Below, piece after piece: positions 52,403-61,576 of a stretch of 64,000 nt of DNA. A program made the position numbers and the translations under genes. Source of the stretch: UBA1141 sp963665155 (GTDB lineage Bacteria > Chloroflexota > Dehalococcoidia > Lucifugimonadales > UBA3495); the NCBI GenBank assembly GCA_963665155.2, contig OY761986.2:2332351-2396350 (forward strand), read 5' to 3'. The notes below the pieces were generated by a model, which searched no databases, was not told the DNA's origin, and was given only the letters and a program-made list of their open reading frames with translations. Positions within the stretch are counted from its first letter, which is position 1. Each line of letters begins with the position of its first letter.

Positions 52403-53860
52403 TATTACAACGTCAGTTCAGGGAGGGATGTGGGGTGATGCCCGCATGGCGGCGCGGCGCTTGGCATGGGAGCGTTTGGCCCGTTCGTTACTGTCCTGCG
52501 TATCCTCAAGCCACCGCAGCAACTCGGTTGGCCCGAACCGTTCCCGGGGCAGCATTTCCCGCACCACCCGGTAGACCTGCGGCCTCGTGATCCGGGGCAT
52601 CTTTTTCCCCCCAAGCCTGTTGCAGGCTCAGCAGAAAAGCTCCGCCCAGCAGGCACAGGGCCACGTGGTGATGCCAGCCAGCCCAGGTGCGGGTCTCGTA
52701 CTCGTCCAGGCCTACGTCGCTTTTCTCCGTCTCAAACTCCGTTTCTATACGCCAACGGGAGCCTCCCACGTATGCCAGGGTCTCCAACGGGGTATCCTCC
52801 GGAGCATTGGACAGGTAGTAGCGGGGTTCGCTGCCGTCCCGGTTCCGGCGGTAGACGGCCCAGTGGATTTCGCCGGGCTTGCGCCTGCTGGTCGGTCGCA
52901 CCCTCTGGGCGCTGAAAAGGTAGCTGCGTGGCCCCTGGCTTCCCTCGGCCACCGTAATCTCACGCCAGGCCTCCTCCGGCAACTCGTCGCTGCGCTGCTC
53001 CATGGTCCGGCGCTGACCGTCTCGCAGCCTGGGTTTGCGGGGACGCCCGAATCCCTGATACTCCGCACTGGTCCAGGCAGGCTCCGGCGGCCACACCGTA
53101 AAGCCGGACGGAACGTCCAGCACGTACCACATCCCCAAGGCCGCCAGGCCCTCCCGGAAGGACGGCGACATCCCGAAGGCGTCGTCCGCCGCGACCCATC
53201 CAGCCTTCAGGTGGCCCCGCTCCTGCGCCCGCCCCACCATCTCCAAGGCCAACTCCGTCTTGGACCGGTAGCCCTGCCTATCCTCCGGCACACCCGCCGC
53301 CTCACACCGGTCTTTGTCCGAGGTCCAACTCTCGGGCAGATACAGCCCCTTGTCCACCAATGCCCGTCCCAACGGGCTGACATAGGCCAGGAACATCCCC
53401 GCCTGGCAGTTGGCCACCTTCCCCAGCCTCCCGCAGTACTGCCGGGCCACTCCCACCGACTTCCTCCCCTGCTTGGGAAAGTCGCTGCCGTCCAGCACCC
53501 ACACCCCTTCCGGATGCTCCAGCCGGGTTCCCAGGTACTCCTGCAGCCGTCCTATAATCACCTCATCGTCCCAGGGAGAATCGGTGAGAAACCGCTGCAT
53601 CCCTCGGGCTGACCCCGGAACCGTCTCCGACAGGTTCTCAGCGTTGCGCCGCTCCCCAGACTGTACCAGCAGGGCCTGGAGATAATGACCGCTGTGCTCC
53701 CGCGTCTCCCGGCGGCCAAACAGCGGCGCGAAGTAAGCGTGAAAATCCCGAAATGACCCGTACACCTGCTCGAAAGCTGCCGCATCCACATCCCCACCTC
53801 ACCCGCCTATTCCCTCTCCAGCTACACAGTCATCCTATCAAATTAACTGACGTTGTAATA
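52403..53860. mobile_element. IS701-family insertion sequence, 1458 bp
   Basis: The 16-base terminal inverted repeat TATTACAACGTCAGTT is perfect at both ends. CTAG stands immediately outside each end (52399-52402 and 53861-53864), consistent with the 4-base CTAG target duplication of IS701 elements. It holds one transposase on the minus strand and has inserted into a CoA-transferase gene. The TIR is related to that of the MITE at 55730-55874. Confidence 0.9.
52506..53789 (-). CDS. IS701-type transposase, frameshifted near the C terminus
   Basis: A 427-residue DDE transposase with IS701 features: GVWVLDGSDFPKQGRKSVGV, AGWVAADDAFGMSPSFREGL and WRIETEFETEKSDVGLDEYE. GTG 53789 is chosen because GAGG lies 7 bases upstream. 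At G6A5 (52612-52602) the sense moves to another frame: from there, MPRITRPQVYRVVREMLPRE and RWLEDTQDSNERAKRSHAKR continue to 52418 and look like the genuine tail. It may be a mutation, a sequencing error or slippage that makes two products. Confidence 0.88.
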   Translation of the reverse strand: MDAAAFEQVYGSFRDFHAYFAPLFGRRETREHSGHYLQALLVQSGERRNAENLSETVPGSARGMQRFLTDSPWDDEVIIGRLQEYLGTRLEHPEGVWVLDGSDFPKQGRKSVGVARQYCGRLGKVANCQAGMFLAYVSPLGRALVDKGLYLPESWTSDKDRCEAAGVPEDRQGYRSKTELALEMVGRAQERGHLKAGWVAADDAFGMSPSFREGLAALGMWYVLDVPSGFTVWPPEPAWTSAEYQGFGRPRKPRLRDGQRRTMEQRSDELPEEAWREITVAEGSQGPRSYLFSAQRVRPTSRRKPGEIHWAVYRRNRDGSEPRYYLSNAPEDTPLETLAYVGGSRWRIETEFETEKSDVGLDEYETRTWAGWHHHVALCLLGGAFLLSLQQAWGEKDAPDHEAAGLPGGAGNAAPGTVRANRVAAVA

Positions 53861-55642
53861 CTAGAAACCCGGCTGAAAAGCCCTGCTGTGACGGGATGGC
53901 GTGGAGGATAACCAGTGGACTGTAAGTCTGAGGCTAAGAGTGACCCAGTTGGCTGCGGCCAATATGAATTGGGTAGTAACGATGGGCGACCCTGGGGCTT
54001 GCTGGTCCGGTTTATCGTGAGAGGAGCCTGGAGCCGGAGATATCATCCCCATCTTGGTAGCCACCAGGGTCAGGTTGGCCACCGTGGCCGCCATGAGTAG
54101 TTGGAATCGGGTCTTGGCTCGGCCGAAGTAGCGAGATTGGCGGACCCCCAGTTGCGCCAGCCGCGCCAGGCGGCCGAGCATCGCCTGGCGCAGCCTACGG
54201 TATTCAGCAAAGCCCTCACTCCGCTGGAAGTCCCGGGCTTGTTGCAAGAGCGCCTCTTGGGGATGCAGGGCTACGGTGCGTCCCGCCCCGTACCGCGCCG
54301 CCACGCACTGGGACCGCAGGGGGCATACGCCGCAGACCGCCGGGTCGAATTGGAAACTCCGGGCCAGGTAGGTCCGACCCAACCGGTTGGTCCGGGTGCC
54401 GAAGGTCCGCAGGGTGTGGGTAACATTACCGGCTGGGCAGGTGCAGGTTCCTGCCTCCAAGTCGATCTGGAAGTCCTCCTTGGGGAAGCAGGCCTTATTA
54501 GGGCGACCCGGCACCTTGGCTATTAGAGTCCGACCAGCATCGGCAAAGGCCTGCCGCGTCCCGCCATCCCCATAGGCCGCATCCCCGATAGTCTCCTCCA
54601 CCGCTATGCCCGTGTTCTCCTCACTCTGCTCCACCAGTTCCAGGACTCCAGTGTTGTCACCGGCATTGCCGGGCAGGATGTCTACCGCGGTCACCAGTTG
54701 GGAATCGGTATCCACCACCACGGCAGCCTTATGTCCGTCGAAGCGTTTGCTGCTGCTTTTACGGCCGTGGCGCATCTCCGGGTCGTGTACCGAAGGGATG
54801 CGGTCCCGGCTTACCCCATCCTTCAGGGCTGGGCCATCCTCCTGGCGTTCCACATCCTGCAGTAACAGTTGCCCCAGCAACTCCGCCGCTTCCACTATAC
54901 CCTGGCGCTGGGGGCTCTCCTCGGGGAACTGACCCTGGACCTGACGGGCCAGCTCCAACACCAGGTCGGCATCGGCTACTATCTTCTGCAGTAAGGCTTG
55001 CCGCTCTTTCTGGTTGTCCCAGTCAATCTCTGCCTCTCCCTTCACACTGGAGCCAAAGTAGAGTTCCAGACCGTGTCTCAAGGCCCATTCCTCGGGCCGC
55101 GTCCCATCCAGGTCCGAAAGCGCCCGCACTACCTGGACTATGCCGTCGGCCAGCAAGTTGTAGGTGTCCTTGACCGCCCCTCGGCCCAGAATGTAGGTGG
55201 TGTCTACCGCCACCTTCATCCGGCGTCCTTTCAGGTATCCGGTCTGCCGGGCGAATTGGAGGCTGCGCTGAAAGACGGCCCGCACCCGGTCGTGGAGGAT
55301 CAGCTGGGCTCGAAACAGCTGCAGCGTGCTCTTGGCAAAGGGCCGGTCCTCCACCTCAATCCCCAACGCCACCTTCCACCGGATATCAAAATCCGCCCGC
55401 TGTTTGGCTTCGGCGTCGCTGACTTTGTCGTAGGCTTGCAACAACAGCGCAGTGGCCACCAGACTTGGGGGCACGCTATCGCGGCCATTGTCTGGGCAAT
55501 ATAGCTCGGCGAACTCTTCGTCTCGAAATAGCTGTCCCCGCAGGGAGGCCAGGAAGCCATAGAAGGAGCCCCGGCCCACATAGTCCAGGTACAGGTGATC
55601 CGCTTCCAGCAGCCCTCGTTGCGCCGACCGTACTCCCAGCAT
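53861..55642 (-). CDS. IS1182-type transposase
   Basis: A protein of about 593 residues with the InsH-like N-terminal domain (FYGFLASLRGQLFRDEEFAE), DDE segments (MKVAVDTTYILGRGAVKDTY, FDGHKAAVVVDTDSQLVTAV) and a Cys-rich zinc-like segment CPAGNVTHTL...CPLRSQC. ATG 55642 is chosen because GGAGG lies 6 bases before it. The last codons, RAFQPGF, lie inside the terminal repeat and the stop TAG is part of the flanking CTAG. Confidence 0.9.
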   Translation of the reverse strand: MLGVRSAQRGLLEADHLYLDYVGRGSFYGFLASLRGQLFRDEEFAELYCPDNGRDSVPPSLVATALLLQAYDKVSDAEAKQRADFDIRWKVALGIEVEDRPFAKSTLQLFRAQLILHDRVRAVFQRSLQFARQTGYLKGRRMKVAVDTTYILGRGAVKDTYNLLADGIVQVVRALSDLDGTRPEEWALRHGLELYFGSSVKGEAEIDWDNQKERQALLQKIVADADLVLELARQVQGQFPEESPQRQGIVEAAELLGQLLLQDVERQEDGPALKDGVSRDRIPSVHDPEMRHGRKSSSKRFDGHKAAVVVDTDSQLVTAVDILPGNAGDNTGVLELVEQSEENTGIAVEETIGDAAYGDGGTRQAFADAGRTLIAKVPGRPNKACFPKEDFQIDLEAGTCTCPAGNVTHTLRTFGTRTNRLGRTYLARSFQFDPAVCGVCPLRSQCVAARYGAGRTVALHPQEALLQQARDFQRSEGFAEYRRLRQAMLGRLARLAQLGVRQSRYFGRAKTRFQLLMAATVANLTLVATKMGMISPAPGSSHDKPDQQAPGSPIVTTQFILAAANWVTLSLRLTVHWLSSTPSRHSRAFQPGF

Positions 55643-55725
55643 CCTCAACCTCCCACACCCATTTATTAAATCTCTTGCCCAGTATATCGGGACAGCCTAG
55701 GTCAGGGTACTTTTCGGCCGGAGTT
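53865..55725. mobile_element. IS1182-family insertion sequence, about 1.86 kb
   Basis: The ends AAACCCGGCTGAAAAGCCCTG and, reversed, AACTCCGGCCGAAAAGTACCCTG are imperfect terminal inverted repeats, each next to CTAG (53861-53864 and 55726-55729). It carries the transposase at 53861-55642. Its left CTAG is shared with the IS701-type element. Confidence 0.8.
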
Positions 55726-55729
55726 CTAG

Positions 55730-55874
55730 TATTACAACGACGGTTCCTCTGGCAGGGCGATTTTCGAGAATGATTTGAACCTAATAACGTGATGCGATGA
55801 GCCTACCGCGATAGCCCGCTGGCAGCCGAATACGAAGGGGAAGACGAAATATTTGGTAATCCGTCGTTGTAATA
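55730..55874. mobile_element. MITE, 145 bp, with CTAG target
   Basis: TATTACAACGACGG at the left end is perfectly repeated inverted at the right (CCGTCGTTGTAATA). CTAG flanks both sides (55726-55729, 55875-55878). It has no coding capacity. The first ten bases equal those of the IS701-type element, whose transposase could move it. It abuts the IS1182-type element. Confidence 0.85.
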
Positions 55875-55878
55875 CTAG

Positions 55879-56147
55879 GCCCTCGCTATGCTGTGATTTT
55901 GAAGGAAAAAGACGCGGACCGATACTTACCCATTCTCGTTGGAGCTAGTGACGCGAATGCCATCGCGATTAAACTGCATAACCCCGAGGTCTCGCTCAAC
56001 CTGACCCACGATCTTCTTTGTACAGTAATCGATGCCCTGGGCGGATCGGTGCGGCAAGTTCTTATCAATCGGGATTGCCCAGATCAAACTGATTCCTCCA
56101 ACCATGTGACCCTGTGGGATGGCTCGAACTATAAAAGGGCAGCCTGA
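55879..56147 (+). pseudogene. BFN-domain (bifunctional nuclease) protein remnant
   Basis: RYAVILKEKDADRYLPILVG, ASDANAIAIKLHNPEVSLNL and THDLLCTVIDALGGSVRQVL are the central part of the bifunctional nuclease (DUF151) domain. The N-terminal strand is cut by the MITE and the C terminus after INRD no longer resembles the family (about 56070 onwards). It is a decayed fragment. Confidence 0.7.
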
Positions 56148-56272
56148 GGGCGTCAACTGCATCCGATTCACTCAACTGACCCACTCCCATAGGGTAACCA
56201 CCCCCCCTGACGAGCGTAAAAGTCTAGAATTGCCTGCCCCTGCCCAAGCGTCTCCCTCGGGGTGGTCTATTT

Positions 56273-57684
56273 ACCCCGGACGACCCCATAACTGTCCGAA
56301 ATACCTGTGCTCTCAAAGCAGGCTAGCCAGGTGCCAGCCGAAGCCGGCTGATCCGTTCTAGTATCCCGGTCAGCATTTCCCTGGTTACCAGCACCTCGGC
56401 AAGCTGAAACACCAGCCTCCTTGCGTGGCGTACCAGTCGCCCACCCGTCTTGATCAGCCTGGTCTGAAGACTGGTCAGAGTCCAGTGCTTCATATCCTCC
56501 GGCAACACCAGCCTTCTCATAAAGTTGCCCAGGTTGTAAGTCAGGACGAACAGCCATAGTCTCACCTGGTTGGCCACGAACTTGTGGCAGGAAAGCCGGG
56601 TCCAGTTCAGGGCGTACTTGCCCTCCTTGATCCACTGCTCCGCCGTGCCACGGCCATTGTAAAAGCGGACTATTCCTTTGGGTGGATAGCTCAGGTTGGT
56701 CACGATGAAACCAACCCTGGGAAATAGCTCCCCCTGATGCCACTCTACTTTAGCCACCACTCGCCTGGGCAAGTGCCAACTCTGGGCCTGATAGGCAAAG
56801 TCATGGTAGGAGACGATAGGCTCCCGGGATGGCCATTCGGTAGGACGCTCCAGCAAGGGTTGGATCTGCTCCTGAATTACCTGATTGGCGGGAAGCCGGA
56901 TGGCGTACCCGATCTTTCCTTGTTCCAGATACTCGTATAGCTCCGGCTTGGCAAAAGCAGCGTCACCCCGGAACAGCAACCGCAGTCCTTTCTTCTGGTA
57001 TCCTTTCACCACCGGCTCAAGGAGTTCCTGCCAGCCATCGGCACTATGCACGTTTCCGGGTCGTAGCGTCGCTCCTTCGCAATCCCCAAACTGGTTGAAC
57101 AGAAAGAGGGGATGATAGCAGACACACTCGAAGTGCCCGTTGTAGGCGGCTCCTTCCTGCTGACCATGCACTGGACTCTCCGAACTGTCCAGGTCCAGAA
57201 TCACTCGCCGGTGTGGAGTGTGAGCCATGGCCAGCTCCACCCACTGGGGATTCATCAGGGCCAGCCCCTTTAGGTTGTCCTCTTGAGTCAGAGTCTCCGT
57301 CTCAAAACGGCTCATGGTGTTGGTTCTGGCGGCGTTGCGGTCTGAGCCTTGCCAGCCCACGACAACTCTCATGGCTGGGTCTTGGGAAAGACGTTCTGCA
57401 TCGTTGGTGTCATCGTAGCCGGCCAAGCGGCTGTAGATGGACTGGCGGAGCAGAGGGACCAGGTGGTGGCGGATGTTGCGGCCGGTACGGCTTTCCTGGA
57501 GATAGTCGGCAGCAATATGGGTAAGGTCCAGGGCGTCATCCAGTTCTCGGAATGCCAGCAGTCCGGCGTCGGAGGTGATGGTGGCACCATGTAACTCCAG
57601 CCGGGTAACTCCAGCCGGATTTGGGGATTGAATTGGAGTCGAAGAGAGGCCTTTTCGCGGTCACCCATCAGGTGCCTCCGGGGT
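56273..57684. mobile_element. IS1380-family insertion sequence, approximate ends
   Basis: The transposase reading frame is flanked by ACCCCGGACGACCCC on the left (from 56273) and, reversed, ACCCCGGAGGCACCT on the right (to 57684). These could be imperfect terminal repeats, so the element would be about 1.4 kb. No target duplication was confirmed. The boundaries are tentative. Confidence 0.55.
56323..57668 (-). pseudogene. IS1380-type transposase inactivated by a 14-bp duplication
   Basis: ATG 57668 has GGAGG six bases upstream. After IRLEL the frame is lost, because GTAACTCCAGCCGG (plus strand) is duplicated in tandem at 57591-57604 and 57605-57618. Removing one copy restores IRLELHGATITSDAGLLAFR and joins it to the main part: RLAGYDDTNDAERLSQDPAM, ILDLDSSESPVHGQQEGAAY, FRGDAAFAKPELYEYLEQGK and NGRGTAEQWIKEGKYALNWT, the DDE core of IS1380. 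As written it cannot make a complete transposase. Confidence 0.82.
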
Positions 57685-57753
57685 TGTTACGCTATCTGAA
57701 GAATCTTACTATTCTAATGAATGTATTATAGCCGAGATGTTGGTGAAAAGTTC

Positions 57754-58702
57754 ATGAGACGACTACAAAAGCAAGAACGTTGCCTATATACCGCATCACA
57801 CTGTTATCCTAACTGGGAAATATGGGTTTGAACAACTCGCGGGGGCTCTAGACGTTCAACCGCTCAAACTTAGGCCTTTGGCGTACGCCCTCGTCGCTGC
57901 GGGACTCCTGGAAGTTGAGGGCGAACAGTTCTCAAACACCGCAGAATCCAGCAGGTTTCTGGTGAAGGGAATCCCTACGTATATTGGCGGCATGCATGAG
58001 TTACTTGCATCCCAAATCCAAGCTTTGCTCAAGACATCTGAGAGCATACGCACGGGTGTTCCTCAGGCTAAGTTGGACTTCACGGACCAGCCGGAGCACG
58101 AGCTGGAGTCCTTTCTCCGCGGCTTACACGGCCCGACGTTGGCGAACGGGCGTGAGCTGGTGGAGAGGGCCGATTTAGGATCATGGTGCCGCACGCTCGT
58201 TGACATTGGAGGGGGCTCAGGCGGACTGGCCATGGCGGTGGCCCAAAGCTGTCCGGACATCAGAGCGACCGTAGTGGACTTGCCGACTATCACGCCAATT
58301 ACGCAGCGCTTCATTGACAGCTCTGAGGTGAAGGGGCGAGTCGCCGTCGTGAGCGCGGATGTGCTTCGTGATCAGCTTGAAGGTTCGTACGATGCGGCTG
58401 TCCTCAGAGCGTTCATACAGGTCCTCTCGCCGGAGGATGCAGTGCGTGCATTAAGGAGGATTCGAGGCATCGTCGTACCGGGCGGTTCGATTTACATCAT
58501 AGGCAGAGTGGTCGATAACACACGGGTCTCGCCCATCTCGTCGGTGGGATTCAGCCTTATCACGCTGAACCTGTTTGACGATGGCCAGGCATACACAGAG
58601 CAAGAGTACCTCGACTGGCTGGCAGAGGCTGGGTTTGCAGGCGGGGACATAAGCGCGCTCTCGGGAGGGGCGACTCTAATCTCTGCAAAGAATTCTTCAT
58701 AG
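57754..58702 (+). CDS. O-methyltransferase, COMT/hydroxyneurosporene-type, N terminus uncertain
   Basis: The frame is open from 57754. Similarity by eye begins near 57830 (GFEQLAGALDVQPLKLRPLA), before the first good initiation codon TTG 57878, so the N terminus may be truncated by the neighbouring mobile element. The dimerisation helix region is followed by the SAM-binding site LVDIGGGSGGLAMAVAQ, ATVVDLPTITPI and GRVAVVSADVLRD, and the C-terminal active-site region GGSIYIIGRVVDNTRVSPIS. It resembles acetylserotonin O-methyltransferase-type enzymes acting on small hydroxy compounds. The substrate is unknown. Confidence 0.7.
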
Positions 58703-58807
58703 GCCCTTGATGGAGCGGGTGCTCTCTCGGAGGGAAATCTTGAACGCGTAGGACCTATTCTATGGCGTGGTCGCCCGACGACCCCAATGTCCCAACTCTT
58801 CAGGTGG

Positions 58808-59540
58808 TTATTGAGCCGTCGACCCACCGTCGATTACCAGCTCACTCCCAGTCATGAACGAGGACTCATCCGACGCCAAGAATAGTACTCCGTAGGCAAC
58901 GTCCTCGGGTTGGCCGATCCTCCCTAGCGGGTATCTAGCCGCTCTCGTCTCCCGCTCTTCTTGAGTGCTGAGCAGGGTTGTTAGGGTCATAGGGGTCTCG
59001 ATAACGCCAGGGTGAACGGAGTTGCAGCGAATTCCCTCAGCTGCGTACTGGATAGCCGTGGACTTGGTCAGAAGGGGCACCGCTCCCTTGCTGGCGGAGT
59101 AGGCCGAACTCTGGCCACCGACCAGGCCAAGGACGGATGAAATGTTGACGATGGACCCACCCCCAGCGTTCCGCATCGCTGGTATCGCGGCCTTCGTCCC
59201 TAGGAAGACCCCCTTGGCATTGATGTCCGTCACCAGGTTCCATTCTTCAGATGTCGTGTCTTCCACTTTATGAGAGAGGTAGACCCCGGCATTGTTGACT
59301 AGGATGTCCAGCTTGCCGAAGCGGGAGGCGGTCTCTGCGACAACCCGCTGCCAGCTACCCGCATCGGTCACATCAAGATGGACGAACAGGCACTCGCCTC
59401 CGATCTCGTTGATCGCCGCTTCGGTCTGACGTCCCTCTTCGTCAAGGACGTCTCCTATGACTACCTTCGCCCCTTCGCGTCAAACATCTTGGCTTCCGCA
59501 GCACCCATTCCTCGAGCCCCACCGCTTGGTTACGCCATGA
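58808..59540 (-). pseudogene. SDR family oxidoreductase with broken N terminus
   Basis: From 59371 to the stop, 187 codons give a good SDR C-terminal part: ILVNNAGVYLSHKVEDTTSE, SIVNISSVLGLVGGQSSAYSASKG (S, Y and K present) and HPGVIETPM. The N-terminal part can be rebuilt only with frameshifts: GARGMGAAEAKMFDA in one frame, then (one base lost in a G run near 59475) KVVIGDVLDEEGRQTEAAINEIGG. A further 4-base change lies in the glycine-rich loop. The gene is decayed. Confidence 0.7.
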
Positions 59541-59571
59541 AAGTGGGGGAGTTGAGCGAATCGCATGGCGG

Positions 59572-60088
59572 TTGACGGGCTCAGTACGCAGTTTTATAGT
59601 CGAGTCCGAAGACTTCGTGGTCGAGCCCGGCACGAACATCATGTTCGACTGCCACGGGGACCAAGAACCAATATTGCTGGGACGGCGGCAAGACTTGGCT
59701 GGTGGAGGATCAGCTTCCCGGCTATACGGCCGCATCTCCCGCGCCACTGCCGAGGCGATGAACGAGATCCAAAATGCGCCCTGGAGTCAGGATTGCCCAG
59801 ATACAGGAAACGAGTCAGCGCACGTTCCAACAGATGGAAGTGCCTCAGCACGAGTCGGTTCTAACCTACTTCCACGGTCTGGGAATGAGTCACGCGGACG
59901 TGGAGGCGTTGGTGGCCGACGACAGCGATCCAAACTGGGCCTTAAAAGAAGGCATGGTGATCGCGGCCCACTTACTATGTCCCGGGAATGAGAGGGAGCG
60001 CTGCTGGATCGAAGAAGTGTTCGTCGTCAAAGAGGGAGGAGCGGAGCCGCTCTTCACCTGGGGCAACGACCTATTATATAACCGCTAA
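59572..60088 (+). pseudogene. M24-family metallopeptidase (Xaa-Pro-type) remnant with several frameshifts
   Basis: Segments of one peptidase lie in two alternating frames: EPGTNIMFDCHG, then QYCWDGGKTWLVEDQLPGYT, then RISRATAEAMNEIQNA, then MRPGVRIAQIQETSQRTFQQ and VALVADDSDPNWALKEGMVI-type sequence to ERCWIEEVFVVKEGGAEPLF. The C-terminal GMVIAAHLLCPGNERERCWIEE holds metal-ligand Glu of the pita-bread fold. At least three frameshifts and a missing N-terminal half show decay. Confidence 0.7.
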
Positions 60089-60201
60089 CGGTGGATAACG
60101 GCTGACGGTGGGCAAATCGTATTGTTGAGCCGATTTGGCTATGACACCTGGGCTAACAGCCGCTCTCCTTCCATCCAACTCTATGTATCATGAGGTTCCT
60201 G

Positions 60202-61353
60202 ATGGCATTCGACCTTGAACAAACCGACAAGCTCTTGAGCACAACCAGGGCGGTGCGCCGCCGCCTCGACTTTGACAGAGATGTCCCTGACCATCTCCTA
60301 CACGAATGTATTCAATTGGCGGAGCAGGCTCCAACTGGAGCAGGCATTGCCAGCCGACGTTGGATGGTCATTCGCGATCCCGAAATAAAAGCGCAGATCG
60401 CCGAGCTGTATCGTGGCGACGGCGCCGGTGGAACCATGCGTGAGCCTGATCAAGGACGAGACGAGAGTACCCCCCAAAGTCGCGTGTCGGAATCGGCCGC
60501 ACATTTGTTAGCCAACATTGAGCGTGTGCCGGTGCTGGTGTTGGTCACGGTATTAGGCACCCATGATGGTAGTGGGCGTCCTGGCCTCTTCGACTCGGTA
60601 ATCCAGGCCGCCTGGAGCTTTTGCCTGGCACTACGTTCACGCGGCCTAGGATCGGCGTGGACCACTCGGCATCTTGGGAAGGCCGACGAGATAGCCAAAC
60701 TACTGGGAATTCCCGAAGGCGTCACCCAGGTCGTGTTGCTAACCGTCGGGTGGACGATTGGTGACGAATTCAGACCGGCGCCACGGCGAGACGCGACGGA
60801 GATTACCTGGTATGACAGCTGGGGGTACGCGAAGCAACGGCCGAGTGAGGGAGACTCGCTTCTTGCAGAGGCTCCGGGTGTCATCATCATCGAGACCGAT
60901 ATCGCCGCCTCGCCAGAGGCTATTTGGGAGCTGGTGAGCGACATTAACATTTCGGCGAAATTCAGCGATGAATTCCAGGGCGCTGAATGGGTCGGAGTTG
61001 ATGGCCCTCGCGTTGGCGTTTCGTTTGTCGGCAGGAACGAGAGGTCCGGGAGGAAGTGGGAGACTACTTCCTACATCTCGGCGTACGATCCACCGCGTGC
61101 ATTCGCTTGGAACGTCAACGACCCGGACCGCCCAACTGCCCAGTGGAGGTTTGAGCTCGAACCGGTCGGCGCAATGACCAGGTTGCGTTTCCACATGATC
61201 GTCGGGCCCGGATTGTCAGCCACTGGCAGGGCAATGGAGGAAGACCCCGGTCAAGCGGCGGAGGTCCTGGCCAATCGCCGCAACCAACACCGCGGCAACA
61301 TGGACCTCACGCTCCAAGGAATCAAGCGCCTGGCGGAGAAAGGGAGCCGCTAA
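60202..61353 (+). CDS. Nitroreductase fused to SRPBCC (polyketide cyclase-like) domain
   Basis: A protein of about 383 residues. Residues about 1-210 are a nitroreductase-fold flavin domain: TTRAVRRRLDFDRDVPDHLL, ECIQLAEQAPTGAGIASRRW and LALRSRGLGSAWTTRHLGKA. Residues about 230-383 are an SRPBCC hydrophobic-pocket domain: IIIETDIAASPEAIWELVSD, ISAYDPPRAFAWNVNDPDRP and RLRFHMIVGPGLSATG. The start is ATG 60202 since GAGG lies six bases upstream; ATG 60190 is within that site. A single reading frame joins both, so the fusion is real in this sequence. It may reduce or bind a hydrophobic, nitro- or quinone-like compound. Confidence 0.85.
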   Translation: MAFDLEQTDKLLSTTRAVRRRLDFDRDVPDHLLHECIQLAEQAPTGAGIASRRWMVIRDPEIKAQIAELYRGDGAGGTMREPDQGRDESTPQSRVSESAAHLLANIERVPVLVLVTVLGTHDGSGRPGLFDSVIQAAWSFCLALRSRGLGSAWTTRHLGKADEIAKLLGIPEGVTQVVLLTVGWTIGDEFRPAPRRDATEITWYDSWGYAKQRPSEGDSLLAEAPGVIIIETDIAASPEAIWELVSDINISAKFSDEFQGAEWVGVDGPRVGVSFVGRNERSGRKWETTSYISAYDPPRAFAWNVNDPDRPTAQWRFELEPVGAMTRLRFHMIVGPGLSATGRAMEEDPGQAAEVLANRRNQHRGNMDLTLQGIKRLAEKGSR

Positions 61354-61576
61354 TTTCTCGAGACTAGGGGGTGGGATCTCGGCGGACTTGCCCTCTCTAT
61401 AGCCCTCCCTCGCCTGCAACCGACGGCGGGCGTTGGATACGAGGTAATCCAGTCAGACACACCTACACCAATTGACCGGTTTGTAAGAGACCAGCGTGAC
61501 TGGTCGCGGTAACTGCTACGAGTTTCCTATTCTGGGCTGACATAAGAAACCAAGCCGATTTGCGAAGGAGGCAGCC

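Noticed and set aside
52587..53612. 341-residue plus-strand ORF within the IS701-type element
   Set aside because: It is antisense to the transposase, in a GC-rich gene where long shadow ORFs are common.
55926..56171. 81-residue minus-strand ORF (MNRMQLTPSGCPF...)
   Set aside because: It is antisense to the BFN remnant and shows no family pattern.
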